A stretch of DNA of 64,000 nucleotides from contig JBPRGG010000172.1 of the NCBI GenBank assembly GCA_051418075.1, positions 124,001-188,000 on the forward strand. Reading direction: 5' to 3'. How positions within the stretch are numbered: the first letter of the stretch is position 1; the number at the start of each line of letters is the position of its first letter. Of the stretch, positions 33,137-42,363 are shown piece after piece. Below the pieces are notes generated by a model, which saw only the letters and a program-made list of their open reading frames with translations, ran no database searches and was not told the DNA's origin. The DNA is from JBPRGG01 sp051418075 (GTDB lineage Bacteria; Bacteroidota; Bacteroidia; Cytophagales; Cyclobacteriaceae). Position numbers and translations under genes: made by a program.

Positions 33137-34630
33137 ATGACCCCAAAGATCACCAAAATCCTGATAGCCAATAGAGGCGAAATAGCTGTAAGAATTATCA
33201 GGGCAGCCCGGGAAATGCAAATTAAAACGGTAGCCATTTTTAGTGAGGCTGACCGCCAGGGCTTGCCAGGCCGATTGGCTGATGAAGCCATTTGCATTGG
33301 GCCTTCCTCCTCAGCCGCCTCATACCTGAATATGGAAAAAATTATAGCAGTGGCTAAACAAAGAAATGTAGATGCTATCCATCCAGGGTATGGCTTTTTA
33401 TCAGAAAATGCAGATTTTGCCCGAATGGTGGAAAGGGAAGGAATCATTTTTATTGGTCCTTCAGCCAGATCCATGGAAATTATGGGAGATAAATTGAAAG
33501 CCAGGGAAGCAGTAAAGAAATATAACATTCCGATGATTCCAGGTACAGATCAACCTGTAAAGGATCATAAGGAGGCTTTCTCAAAAGCCCGGCAAATAGG
33601 CTACCCCCTTTTAATCAAAGCCAGTGCCGGAGGTGGAGGAAAGGGCATGAGGGTGGTGGATGATGAAGCTGATTTGGAGCAACAGCTGAAAAGAGCTATG
33701 AGTGAAGCTGAAGCAGCTTTTGGGAATAATGCTGTTTATCTGGAAAAATATATAGTGGCACCAAAACATATTGAAATTCAGGTGATGGCCGACCAGCATG
33801 GCAACATCATCTATTTGTTTGACCGGGAATGCTCAGTGCAGAGACGTTTGCAGAAGGTTGTAGAAGAAGCTCCTTCTCCCAGTATAAAGCCAGAAGTAAG
33901 AAAGGAAATGGGAGAAGCTGCTGTACTGGTGGCGAAATCATGTGACTATACCGGAGCCGGTACCGTTGAATTTATCCTGGATCAGGATATGAATTTCTAT
34001 TTTCTGGAAATGAATACCCGTCTCCAGGTTGAACATCCGGTTACAGAGTTGATTACTGGAATTGACCTGGTAAAACAACAAATCAAAGTAGCCAATTCAG
34101 AAAAACTCAACCTGACCCAGGATCAACTGAAGATTTCAGGTCATGCTATCGAATGCAGAATTTATGCTGAAGATCCTTATAATGACTTTTTGCCCGATGC
34201 CGGAAAAATTCTCAACTATAATATTCCCAAAGGCCCTGGCATTAGGTTGGACGATGGTTATGAAGCCGGAATGGAAGTTCCATTGTATTATGACCCTTTG
34301 ATCGCTAAACTTATCAGCTTTGGCAGTAATAGGGGAGAAGCCAGGAAAAGGATGATCAGGGCCCTGGCTGAGTATGAAATTTCAGGTATTTCTACTACAA
34401 TACCATTTTGTCAGTTTGTGATGGAGCATCAGCAATTTATCTCTGGTCAGTATACCACGGGTTTCGCCAGGGACTATTTTCAGGCAGTTCCTCCCCAAAC
34501 AGATAAAGAAAAGGCTGCCATAGCCGCACTATTTGGAGCTTTTCTTGTTTCTAATAATGAGAAACAGGATCACAATAGGACTTATAATAGTGAAAAAGAA
34601 ATTAGTAACTGGAAAAAAAGATCCTGGTAA
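33137..34630 (+). CDS. accC: Biotin carboxylase subunit of acetyl/propionyl-CoA carboxylase
   Basis: ATP-dependent carboxylation of biotin, first half of acyl-CoA carboxylase. The 497-residue protein has the biotin-carboxylase parts in order: ILIANRGEIAVRIIRAARE (about 8-26), AIHPGYGFLSENA, the glycine-rich ATP loop ASAGGGGKGMR, RDCSVQRR-type DRECSVQRRLQK, and FLEMNTRLQVEHPVTE. No biotinyl domain is fused, and no carboxyltransferase or biotin-carrier gene is adjacent, so partners are elsewhere. About 45 residues at the C-terminus extend beyond the E. coli AccC end and are polar. The 38-bp gap to the MFS gene suggests cotranscription. Confidence 0.93.
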   Translation: MTPKITKILIANRGEIAVRIIRAAREMQIKTVAIFSEADRQGLPGRLADEAICIGPSSSAASYLNMEKIIAVAKQRNVDAIHPGYGFLSENADFARMVEREGIIFIGPSARSMEIMGDKLKAREAVKKYNIPMIPGTDQPVKDHKEAFSKARQIGYPLLIKASAGGGGKGMRVVDDEADLEQQLKRAMSEAEAAFGNNAVYLEKYIVAPKHIEIQVMADQHGNIIYLFDRECSVQRRLQKVVEEAPSPSIKPEVRKEMGEAAVLVAKSCDYTGAGTVEFILDQDMNFYFLEMNTRLQVEHPVTELITGIDLVKQQIKVANSEKLNLTQDQLKISGHAIECRIYAEDPYNDFLPDAGKILNYNIPKGPGIRLDDGYEAGMEVPLYYDPLIAKLISFGSNRGEARKRMIRALAEYEISGISTTIPFCQFVMEHQQFISGQYTTGFARDYFQAVPPQTDKEKAAIAALFGAFLVSNNEKQDHNRTYNSEKEISNWKKRSW

Positions 34631-34674
34631 AATTATTTTTTTTAATCTCACTCCTTTGGGAAGATTAATTGGAT

Positions 34675-35937
34675 ATGCAGCAATTGCTTGAAAAAGATTC
34701 AAAGGCTAATTTCAAGGCCTTTCTATGGCATGCCGTATTTTTAGCCCTGGCCACCAATTTTATGGATGTAGATACCATCATTCCAGCCATGGTACTTAAA
34801 GCTGGAGGTAACGCCATTCATTTAGGTTTGCTCACTGCGATTATGCTAGGAGGTTCTAAGATATTCCAGTTGTTATTTGCCAGCTTTATTTCCAACAATT
34901 CCCGGAAAAAGGGATTTCTGCTTGGTGGAATTAACTTACGGGTGGTTTCCCTATTGGGAATTGCTTTTCTGTTTTTTAATCTGGACCAGGTGGATCAAGG
35001 CTGGACCTTAATTTTTATCTTTTTCTGGATTACCCTGTTTTCGGTAAGTGGGGCTTTTGCCACAGTTTCTTATGCTGATCTTTTAGGTAAATCCATATTT
35101 AAGGATAAAAGGAAAAGATTTTTTACATTACAGCAGGCCATTGTCAGTGTTGGGATTTTACTCTCAGCATTTTTGGTACGGGAAATGCTAAAGTGGTTGG
35201 AATATCCAATAAACTACGGCACTTTATTTTTGATTGCTGGCACACTGTTGTTTTTAGCATCATTTGGTTTTTGGGCAATCCGGGAAATTCCTTCCAGAAT
35301 AAACCAGAAAAGAAATTTTCTGCAATTTATGAAGCTGATTCCTTCAGAAATTAAACAGAATGCTAACCTGAAATATTACCTGATCATAATTAACAGCTTG
35401 GGGCTGGGTTTGACCATTTTACCCTTTTTTATCATGCAGGCCAAGCAAAATTATCAGCTTACTGATGAATTGATTGGGAATTTTCTAGTATTCCGCATAT
35501 CCGGAATGGTTGCTACCAGTTTGTTAATGTATTGGTTCTCCAGGCGTAGGGAATATAAAAGTGTACTCACTATTAGCCTGTCCATAATGGCAATTTTGCC
35601 TGTTCTTAGTTTGATCCTGATCGATTATGTTTTGATTTATCAGACCTTGTTTATTCTGGCCGGAGTGTTTGTGTCCACCTATAAGATCTCTATCAACGGC
35701 GTATTGATTGAGATTTCAAACGAGGAAAACAGGGCTATGTATTCTGGAATAGCAGGAGCTGGCAATATTTTAACCACCATTTTTCCATTAGTGGCCGGAT
35801 TCCTGATTGCATCGGTAGGGTTTACTGCAGTATTTATCACAGTTTCAATACTTATAGCTTCCAGTTTGTTTTTTGTACGAAAACTAGATTGTACTACAGC
35901 TGAGGCTGATGATGAATTGATGAAAAATAACAGCTGA
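34675..35937 (+). CDS. Major facilitator superfamily transporter
   Basis: A 420-residue protein from the ATG at 34675 (a TTG two codons earlier is the open-frame start). About twelve helices are visible, with the polar loop SNNSRKKGFLLGG after helix 2 in the MFS signature position and a central loop DKRKRFFTLQQ. The C-terminal half includes NRAMYSGIAGAGNIL, typical of 'VC0807-like/MFS' proteins seen in Bacteroidota. The substrate cannot be assigned. It follows accC by 44 bp. Confidence 0.8.
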   Translation: MQQLLEKDSKANFKAFLWHAVFLALATNFMDVDTIIPAMVLKAGGNAIHLGLLTAIMLGGSKIFQLLFASFISNNSRKKGFLLGGINLRVVSLLGIAFLFFNLDQVDQGWTLIFIFFWITLFSVSGAFATVSYADLLGKSIFKDKRKRFFTLQQAIVSVGILLSAFLVREMLKWLEYPINYGTLFLIAGTLLFLASFGFWAIREIPSRINQKRNFLQFMKLIPSEIKQNANLKYYLIIINSLGLGLTILPFFIMQAKQNYQLTDELIGNFLVFRISGMVATSLLMYWFSRRREYKSVLTISLSIMAILPVLSLILIDYVLIYQTLFILAGVFVSTYKISINGVLIEISNEENRAMYSGIAGAGNILTTIFPLVAGFLIASVGFTAVFITVSILIASSLFFVRKLDCTTAEADDELMKNNS

Positions 35938-35965
35938 TCTATGATCAATTGTTTCTGGGAATAAA

Positions 35966-36439
35966 TTACTTTTTAACAACCTTTATCAATCTGTTATCCA
36001 GTAAATACCAGGATTTTTCCTTGATATTTACCCTAAAATCCGGATGCAGAGGATTCATCAGATAATTATATTCAAATGGAGTATGAACAGAAGGTACTTT
36101 AAGAATAGGTGATGAACCTTCTTTCAGCCATTGGTCTCCAATTTTTCGAGTCAAATTTAACCCCTGAGGATGATTGACCCAATTCAGAGGCAAAGAATCT
36201 GTCTGATCAGACAATTTCAAAACATGGTTGTTTTTGAATTAAAGCTGGATCAGCTTATAAGTTAATTGAGCAACTGGTACATTTATATGAGTCAGTAACT
36301 CCAGAATAGCCAGCGATGAATTAGCTGCAGTATACAGCATTCTTTGTCCAATACTATTCCACCGGCCCCCATAAATAGCAGCGCCTGTGCCGTCTAATTG
36401 ATAAATATATTCAGGATGTCCAATTCTGAAGCTGATCAA
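35966..36439 (-). pseudogene. RES-domain toxin interrupted by one in-frame stop codon
   Basis: Two minus-strand frames (36439-36239 and 36220-35966) are in the same phase and together give one 157-codon RES domain with a single TAA at codon 67 (36239-36241). Before the stop are RIGHPEY, YGGRWNSIGQRMLYTAANSS and AILELLTH; after it, LPLNWVNHPQG, IGDQWL and VPSVHTPFEYNYLMNPLHPDF. The RES-family Arg and Glu (GGRWN, LELLTH) lie before the stop and the conserved Ser (VPSV, about codon 117) after it. RES toxins degrade NAD+ in studied cases. The TTG start at 36439 overlaps the antitoxin stop (TTGA), the normal order for Xre-RES pairs. Confidence 0.8.
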
Positions 36440-36831
36440 GACAAAACGCCATGTTTGGTACGTACAATCTCAGCAAATACAGCTTCGGCTCCGGTAATTG
36501 TATCCATCAAATCGATCGGCTTTTGACGGTTTAAATTCACCTGAGCGCTGTTCAACCATTGGTGGAGGTTTTCTTTTGTCATAAAAGTTTCTTCTCCTTC
36601 CTGAAATATTTTATGAATAAAAAGGAAACGGTCACTTCTTTCTTTGTCTAATTGATTATGACTCATAATGTTGTAGAGGGTTTTTTCCGATACTCCGATT
36701 AAAAAAGCTACTTCCCTTTTTTTTAATCCATAGGATACTTCAAACTCCTGGACCATATTCGTGTTCACTCCTTCCTGGATGAGCTTATATTTTTCAAAAG
36801 ATGAACGGTCTTTTAAATCTTTAAGGTCCAT
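36436..36831 (-). CDS. Xre/MbcA/ParS-type antitoxin
   Basis: A 131-residue antitoxin partner of a RES toxin. It has an N-terminal HTH (VSYGLKKREVAFLIGVSEKTLYN in two parts, about residues 28-50) and a C-terminal DUF2384 (MbcA/ParS/Xre) toxin-binding part, with MTKENLHQWLNSAQVNLNRQKP and the closing DTITGAEAVFAEIVRTKHG. Such antitoxins repress their own promoter and cap the RES active site. The frame is intact although the downstream toxin is interrupted. Upstream lie an inverted repeat at 36839-36850 and a -7 box at 36872-36879. Confidence 0.88.
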   Translation of the reverse strand: MDLKDLKDRSSFEKYKLIQEGVNTNMVQEFEVSYGLKKREVAFLIGVSEKTLYNIMSHNQLDKERSDRFLFIHKIFQEGEETFMTKENLHQWLNSAQVNLNRQKPIDLMDTITGAEAVFAEIVRTKHGVLS

Positions 36832-37208
36832 AAATGTCGGTAATTTTACCCACTAATATAAGTATTTTTACCAAATTTAAAAATAATTTCCTTGATTTTA
36901 ACTGATCATATTAAATTTTCAAGTTTCTATTCTTTATATTTTTGCTAATATTTCTTATTCTTTCAAACAGTTAATATTGACACACACTGAAGGTGCAATT
37001 TTCAGTAATGAGTAGGTTGTATTTTATGAAAAATGTCAAACAAGTTATTTGTACAAAGGACTGGTAAAAATTTGACAAGGGAATATCGTAGGGTTTTATG
37101 GATTATTCGACCTGGCTTAGATAGTGTAATAAAATCAGAGCAATAGATGAATGAGAACAATTACCCGGCTTCAATGAGCAGATGTGTATATCAGTCAATA
37201 AACCTGAT
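36832..37208. other. Non-coding gap: toxin-antitoxin promoter and downstream region of the subtilase
   Basis: No coding frame is supported in this 377-bp stretch. Its left part holds the promoter and operator candidates for the Xre-RES pair. I saw no terminator hairpin for the subtilase that ends at 37209. Confidence 0.4.
36839..36879 (-). promoter_or_regulatory. Promoter and operator candidate of the Xre-RES operon
   Basis: On the minus strand TAAATTTG (36879-36872) matches the TAnnTTTG -7 box, 40 bp before the antitoxin ATG. Between them, GGTAA-TT-TTACC at 36839-36850 is a 12-bp inverted repeat. A second TTACC at 36868-36872 lies 22 bp from the first, about two helical turns, and overlaps the -7 box. 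This is the layout expected for repression by the antitoxin. Confidence 0.45.
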
Positions 37209-38834
37209 TTAATTCTTTACAATTTTATATTTGTGAATATTCTCTTCAGCCTGAATTGCCAGAATGTAAATCCCATTAGGCATATCAGGCAAATTTACCT
37301 GGTATAGATTAGGTTCCCCTGATTTTTCAATAGCTAATTGGTCAATTAGACTTCCTGAAAGCGAATAAATCTGAATTTGAGGAAAGCTGTAAGCATATTT
37401 CAAAGATGGTTGAATAAAGAAATTGTTGTCCTTAAACGGATTGGGATAGATTCTGAAATCATTAGCTTCTATTTCATTTAAGGCAGTAATCAGAACCTGA
37501 GCCTGATTAAAATCCGGAATACCATAACCAAGAAGATTGTCAGGCATTTCATTTTGACTGGCTGAATTTTTCAGCAGTTGGATCAATTCCCAATTGGTCA
37601 GATCCGGATGGGCTTGCCATACTCCCGCCGCTAAACCAGTAATCAATGGCGCTGCGAAAGAAGTGCCATTACTGTTGGTAACCCTGCCACTGCCTGATAT
37701 AATAGTAGTCCCTAATCCGAGAGCAACCAGGTCCGGTTTGACCCGCTCATCAATAGTCGGGCCAATGGAACTGAATGAGGCCCTGGCCAAACTGTTGCTG
37801 ATGGCACCCACCGCTATGATAGAGTCGGCATCTGCCGGAGGTACAATATATTTCCAGTTTGGATCATTGCCTTCATTCCCGGCGCTAACTACCACCAGCA
37901 TGCCAGTAGATGCTGCTAATGAAGCCGCTCTGGATATTACGGCAGTTTCCCCGTCCATTTCCTCAATGTTGTAGTTCATGGAGGGGTCATCAAAAAGATT
38001 GTACCCCAGAGAAGAATTGATAATATCAACTCCAAGACTATCTGCCATTTCAGCCGCAAATAGCCAGTTATATTCTTCTATGCGAAATTCTTCGCCCACA
38101 TCTTCAGTGACACACAATACATAACTAGCCCGGTATGCTGTTCCTTCATATTCCCCCGGTTTATAAGCGCCTATGCAGGATAAAACATTGGTACCATGAT
38201 CATCATATTCAAAAACAGAAGAATCATTATTGATAAAATCATAAGTAGCTAAAAGCTTGTTTTCTGAAAATAAGTGATCAAAATAGGAGATGGTATTGAC
38301 ATTTTCAAAACCACCATCGAATACAGCAATCAGCATATCCTGCCCCTTGTAGTCCATTTGATGCATGTCATCTATGCCAAGCATATCATTCTGGAAATCT
38401 GTGGGCAGTTCTTCTGATTTACGTCCGGCCACTGATGTAATAGATTGAATCGATATCCTGGCATTATTTTTTCTGCCGGGGGCCACAAATTCAACTTTAG
38501 AAACAAATGGCTGTGCTTCTATAGCCGGAACCAGAGATGCTTCAGCCTGTACCAATACCCCATTGAGCCATTTGGATTTATAGAATACCTGAGGACCCAT
38601 GTTCTCAAGCTGTTTTAGGTAAGATTGATTTATAGGTAAATCTTTGGTGGTAACTGGTATGTTCTGGCGAATCCTTCGGATAATGGCTCTCTGAGATAAA
38701 AATTTTTCCGGCTGAGTTATGCTGTAGGGAACGTCTTTTTTGTCACTAAAAAAAACCATGTACCGGTTAACTTGTGCTTTCAGATCAAAACTGACCAGGA
38801 AGATCAGCAGTAATATCCATTTCTTTTGAATCAT
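37209..38834 (-). CDS. Secreted subtilisin-like serine protease (S8) with T9SS sorting domain
   Basis: A 541-residue protease. A signal peptide (1-20, ending LKAQ) is followed by an N-terminal propeptide-like part (about 22-110). The catalytic triad is D173 (AVFDGGFENV), H213 (DDHGTNVLSC) and S392 (NGTSFAAPLITG). Residues about 460-541 form a Por-secretion C-terminal domain, with FRIYPNPFKDN, PNLYQVNLPDMPNGIYIL and KYKIVKN, so the protein should leave the cell through the type IX secretion system. It stands alone, between a TA locus and mnmA. The substrate is unknown. Confidence 0.92.
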   Translation of the reverse strand: MIQKKWILLLIFLVSFDLKAQVNRYMVFFSDKKDVPYSITQPEKFLSQRAIIRRIRQNIPVTTKDLPINQSYLKQLENMGPQVFYKSKWLNGVLVQAEASLVPAIEAQPFVSKVEFVAPGRKNNARISIQSITSVAGRKSEELPTDFQNDMLGIDDMHQMDYKGQDMLIAVFDGGFENVNTISYFDHLFSENKLLATYDFINNDSSVFEYDDHGTNVLSCIGAYKPGEYEGTAYRASYVLCVTEDVGEEFRIEEYNWLFAAEMADSLGVDIINSSLGYNLFDDPSMNYNIEEMDGETAVISRAASLAASTGMLVVVSAGNEGNDPNWKYIVPPADADSIIAVGAISNSLARASFSSIGPTIDERVKPDLVALGLGTTIISGSGRVTNSNGTSFAAPLITGLAAGVWQAHPDLTNWELIQLLKNSASQNEMPDNLLGYGIPDFNQAQVLITALNEIEANDFRIYPNPFKDNNFFIQPSLKYAYSFPQIQIYSLSGSLIDQLAIEKSGEPNLYQVNLPDMPNGIYILAIQAEENIHKYKIVKN

Positions 38835-39256
38835 TTCTTAACGCCTATATTAACAGTTATGCTTTTGTAAACCTTCTTCAATATATTAAATTATTGCCTC
38901 CAAAAGCTCTACAAGCCGTTTTTAGCAAAATTCAGATTATTATTTGGAGATATCAAAGATGCATAATATAACTTACGGGCAAATGACCAGTTTTGTTTTT
39001 AACCAAAAACATTTAACCCATTGTAGTTTTTGTACAGATATCTTTCACTCCCTGAACATTAACTGCTTTAGCCAATAAATAATTCCCTGGATTCATCAGA
39101 AAATATACTTAATAACTTCAATATTAGCTTGTTATAAATTAGATAAACCTTCTGCTGATATGGTGTGAGCAGCATTAATATTTTGGGAATAATATTTCCT
39201 ATAATTATATTAAAATAGTAATATAGAACAAATATAAATAAAAAAATGATAATTTT
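38835..39256. other. Non-coding gap between mnmA and the subtilase gene
   Basis: This 422-bp stretch has no credible coding frame on either strand. It lies after the 3' end of mnmA and before the start of the subtilase, both on the minus strand, so it should hold the subtilase promoter. I found no exact TAnnTTTG box or hairpin in it. Confidence 0.4.
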
Positions 39257-40378
39257 TCAGGGATTAATCTGGCTGTTTTGCCGAAAACTTGATTGAATCC
39301 ATCCTCCTCCAATCACATCTTCTCCTTCATAGAATACAGCTGCCTGCCCAGGGGCGATGGCTTTCACACCTTTTCCAAAAAAAACTTTCATGGTTTCTCC
39401 CGCCTGTTCTATTACAGCCGGTGTACCATCATCATTATACCTCACTTTGGTAATAGTTTCTAATCGTTGCCCATTAAGGTCGACATATTTACTCAGGTTG
39501 AGTTGGTTCACATACATTCCATCCCGGGCCAGTTCATCAAAAGTGCCTAAAACAACCCGATTTTTTTCTTTTTGGATCTCGGTAACATAAACAGGATATC
39601 CCAGGGCTATGCCTAATCCTTTCCTTTGGCCCACTGTATAAAAGGGATATCCCCGGTGAGAGCCTACCACTGAACCATCTTCCAATACAAATTCTCCTCC
39701 TTCCACTTTTTCCTCCAGGCCATTTACCTTCCTTTTTAAAAATCCACGATAGTCGTTGTCCGGCACAAAACATATTTCATAGGATTCTGATTTGTTGACC
39801 AGATCAGTAAAACCCTTTTCAGTAGCCATATCCCGGATTTCTGACTTCTTTAATTTTCCTAGTGGAAAGATAGTACGGCTCAGGCTTTGTTGAGAAACTC
39901 CCCACAAGGCATAAGATTGATCCTTGAAATGATCTATTCCTTTACTGATCACAAATCGCCCGTTTTCTTCCCTTACATTGGCATAATGACCAGTAGCAAT
40001 CCAGTCACATCCTAATTTGTCAGCCCGTCTGAGTAAGGCATCCCACTTGATATGGGTATTACACAGAACACAGGGATTAGGGGTTCGGCCAGCCAGATAC
40101 TCACTGGTAAAATGTTCAATTACATAGTCTCCGAATTCATCCCTGATATCCAGGATATAATGGGGAAATCCCAACTGGACCGCAATATTCCGGGCATCAT
40201 TGATAGATTCCAGGCTACAACAACCGGTCTCTTTTTTAGAACTGCCGGAGGAGGTATAATCCCAGGTCTTCATGGTCATTCCTACTACTTCATAACCTTG
40301 CTCATGCAACAATACTGCTGCCAGTGAACTGTCAATGCCACCGCTCATGGCTACCAACACTCTTCCCATTTTATTCAT
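39257..40378 (-). CDS. mnmA: tRNA-specific 2-thiouridylase
   Basis: MnmA places sulfur on U34 of Glu, Gln and Lys tRNAs. The 373-residue protein shows the PP-loop VAMSGGIDSSLAAVLL (about 9-24), the nucleophile cysteine region RTPNPCVLCN, the partner cysteine in SYEICFVPD and the tRNA-reading block YTVGQRKGLGIALG. The start could be the first Met or the fourth residue (Met), nine bases apart. An insert at about 45-60 (SGSSKKETGCCS) is typical of Bacteroidota versions. It appears monocistronic. Confidence 0.95.
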   Translation of the reverse strand: MNKMGRVLVAMSGGIDSSLAAVLLHEQGYEVVGMTMKTWDYTSSGSSKKETGCCSLESINDARNIAVQLGFPHYILDIRDEFGDYVIEHFTSEYLAGRTPNPCVLCNTHIKWDALLRRADKLGCDWIATGHYANVREENGRFVISKGIDHFKDQSYALWGVSQQSLSRTIFPLGKLKKSEIRDMATEKGFTDLVNKSESYEICFVPDNDYRGFLKRKVNGLEEKVEGGEFVLEDGSVVGSHRGYPFYTVGQRKGLGIALGYPVYVTEIQKEKNRVVLGTFDELARDGMYVNQLNLSKYVDLNGQRLETITKVRYNDDGTPAVIEQAGETMKVFFGKGVKAIAPGQAAVFYEGEDVIGGGWIQSSFRQNSQINP

Positions 40379-40506
40379 AATTGGATCTGTTTTCTTTCCG
40401 GAAACATTTTTAAACCGGCAAATTTAATGGAATTATTTTTTCAGGCTGAATATTTTACAACAAACTAATTATTCTTTTATTTTGTTGCCTCAGAAAAATC
40501 AGGAAA

Positions 40507-41109
40507 ATGGCTTTAAAAACATTTGTAAAAATAAGTGCCGTAAGTAATCTTAGTGATGCCCGCTATTGTGCCGGTATGGGGGTAGATATAATTGGTTTTG
40601 ACCTGGAAAATCCGGAGATTACCCCGGAGAAATTCATAGATATTACCAGTTGGATATCCGGTGTAAAGCTGGCTGGTGAATTCTTCCGCCTGGATCCGGT
40701 GGATATCAAGCTGAAATCAGAACAATACCAGTTAGATTATATCCAGATTAGTCAACCAGAGTTGGTTCAATCAGTAAAGCAGATTATTGACCTGCCCTTG
40801 ATACTTGAATTGGATATTTCAGATGACCTTGCCGGTATTATGGCCGAAACTACCACAGAAACAGATATTTACCTGATCAAAGCTGCAAACGAACAGGATT
40901 GTGAAAAACAACTTGAAAAGGCAATTAGCTTAAGCCAACTATACCCCATTTTATTGGGCTGTGGTGTTTCTTCAGAAAACCTGCACAAGCTCCTGTACCA
41001 GTCAAAACTTAAGGGTATTGCACTTAAAGGAAGTGAAGAGATCAAACCAGGTTTCAAGGATTTTGATGAACTGGCTGACATTCTGGAGTTACTGGAAATT
41101 GAAGGTTGA
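40507..41109 (+). CDS. TrpF-like (phosphoribosylanthranilate isomerase-like) protein without the catalytic residues
   Basis: A 200-residue beta/alpha-barrel protein that resembles TrpF: FVKISAVSNLSDARYCAGMGVDIIGFDLENP at the start (the canonical segment is KICGIT..DA), and LKGSEEIKPGFKDFDELADIL at the end (canonical SGGIE.SPGVKD). The catalytic cysteine of KICG is Ser10 here, and the strand with the catalytic Asp (LLD) is not recognisable. It lies away from trp genes. It probably is a paralogue with another role, but that role cannot be read from the sequence. It converges with the ABC exporter operon. Confidence 0.65.
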   Translation: MALKTFVKISAVSNLSDARYCAGMGVDIIGFDLENPEITPEKFIDITSWISGVKLAGEFFRLDPVDIKLKSEQYQLDYIQISQPELVQSVKQIIDLPLILELDISDDLAGIMAETTTETDIYLIKAANEQDCEKQLEKAISLSQLYPILLGCGVSSENLHKLLYQSKLKGIALKGSEEIKPGFKDFDELADILELLEIEG

Positions 41110-41180
41110 TTGATTTGAATATCGATATTATATAGGCGGGATATCATTGTTTCATCTGACTGGCGACTTTTTTAAATAAA

Positions 41181-41212
41181 ACAAAAAGGCTGTCCGGGAT
41201 CCGGACAGCCCT
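41181..41212 (-). terminator. Strong Rho-independent terminator of the ABC export operon
   Basis: A perfect 10-bp GC-rich stem (41188-41197 GGCTGTCCGG, 41201-41210 CCGGACAGCC) with a 3-nt loop. On the minus strand it is followed by a T run (41187-41183). It lies 38 bp after the last gene of the minus-strand operon and 78 bp after the convergent TrpF-like gene. Confidence 0.9.
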
Positions 41213-41248
41213 GTACCAAATTAAATATGAACCAAAAAACAAAAACCT

Positions 41249-42322
41249 TTACATCTTTTTCAATTTATCATCTTTACTGACTCCTTCAACTACCTCAATA
41301 TTTATGCCATCAGATAAACCGGTTTTGACTTGTTTTTTTTCAAATTGCTGGTCTGCCACTTCTACTTCCACATAGGTAGTATCATTTTCAAATATTAAAT
41401 TACTTTCTTTAATGGCCAGTACACTGTCTCTCTTGTCCAGCACTATATCTGCATTAGCGCTATAACCGGCCCGCAGGAAGAAATCCTGGTTTAGGTTAAT
41501 GGCTGCCTTTATTTCAAATTGGATGGCTCCTTCTTCTTCCACTCCTTTTGGTGCTATGTATTCCAGCTGCGCATAAAAAGTTTCATTCTCGATGGCACCC
41601 ACTTTAAGATTAAGGTCCATTCCTTCCTTGATTTTTCCAACTTCAGACTCATCCACCTTGCCTTCAAAGATCATTTCGTTCATATCCGCCACTGCTGCAA
41701 TGGTAGTCCCATCATTGAAAGTATTGGTTTCAATCACAAAATCACCCTCTTCCACCGGCACGTCCAGCACCATACCATCCACCGTAGAATGCACCAGGTT
41801 GGAAACATTGCCTGATTTTTTAGAAGCACCTTCCTTGACCAACTCCAGGTTGTTTTCTGCGGCTTCTAATTCCTGTTTCCTCAAATTGTAATCCAGTAAA
41901 AACTCATTAAACTCAACTTCCGAAATGACTTTTTCCTTAAAAAGCTGCTGTTGCCGATTTAATTCTCTTTCCGCATTGTTAAAGTTGATCCTGGCCCGGT
42001 TCAGGCTGGATTCAGCATTGTTTAATGCCACTACATCAGGAATGATCTTAATTTTGGCAATTAATTGACCGGAAGTTACCTTTTCTCCGGCTTCCACATA
42101 GAGCTTTTCCACTACGCCTGAAACTTGTGACTTCACCTCGATTTCTTTTCTGGGAACAATGGAGCCTGTGGCCACTGTCTTTTTTATGATGTTGGTTACA
42201 AATGGCTTTTCAGTTTCATAAACCTCAGCTGGTTTTTCTGATTTTTTATACAAAAAATATCCAGTGCCAATAAAACTGGCCACAAGGATAATGATGATGG
42301 TAAAGGTGAATATCTTTTTCAT
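41249..42322 (-). CDS. Membrane-fusion (MacA/HlyD-like) adaptor of ABC exporter
   Basis: The periplasmic adaptor of a MacAB-like ABC export system, 357 residues. One N-terminal inner-membrane helix (about 4-26) is followed by the biotinyl-lipoyl-like half VKSQVSGVVEKLYVEAGEKV (about 62-81), a coiled-coil hairpin rich in Asn, Glu and Leu (about 98-165), the second lipoyl half (VHSTVDGMVLDVPVEEGDFV), and beta-barrel and membrane-proximal parts. It is the last of four genes, 41 bp after the second permease. An outer-membrane TolC partner is not in the window. Confidence 0.9.
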   Translation of the reverse strand: MKKIFTFTIIIILVASFIGTGYFLYKKSEKPAEVYETEKPFVTNIIKKTVATGSIVPRKEIEVKSQVSGVVEKLYVEAGEKVTSGQLIAKIKIIPDVVALNNAESSLNRARINFNNAERELNRQQQLFKEKVISEVEFNEFLLDYNLRKQELEAAENNLELVKEGASKKSGNVSNLVHSTVDGMVLDVPVEEGDFVIETNTFNDGTTIAAVADMNEMIFEGKVDESEVGKIKEGMDLNLKVGAIENETFYAQLEYIAPKGVEEEGAIQFEIKAAINLNQDFFLRAGYSANADIVLDKRDSVLAIKESNLIFENDTTYVEVEVADQQFEKKQVKTGLSDGINIEVVEGVSKDDKLKKM

Positions 42323-42363
42323 AGTAATATATATTTGAATTATTTTATTGTTCTACATTTGAT

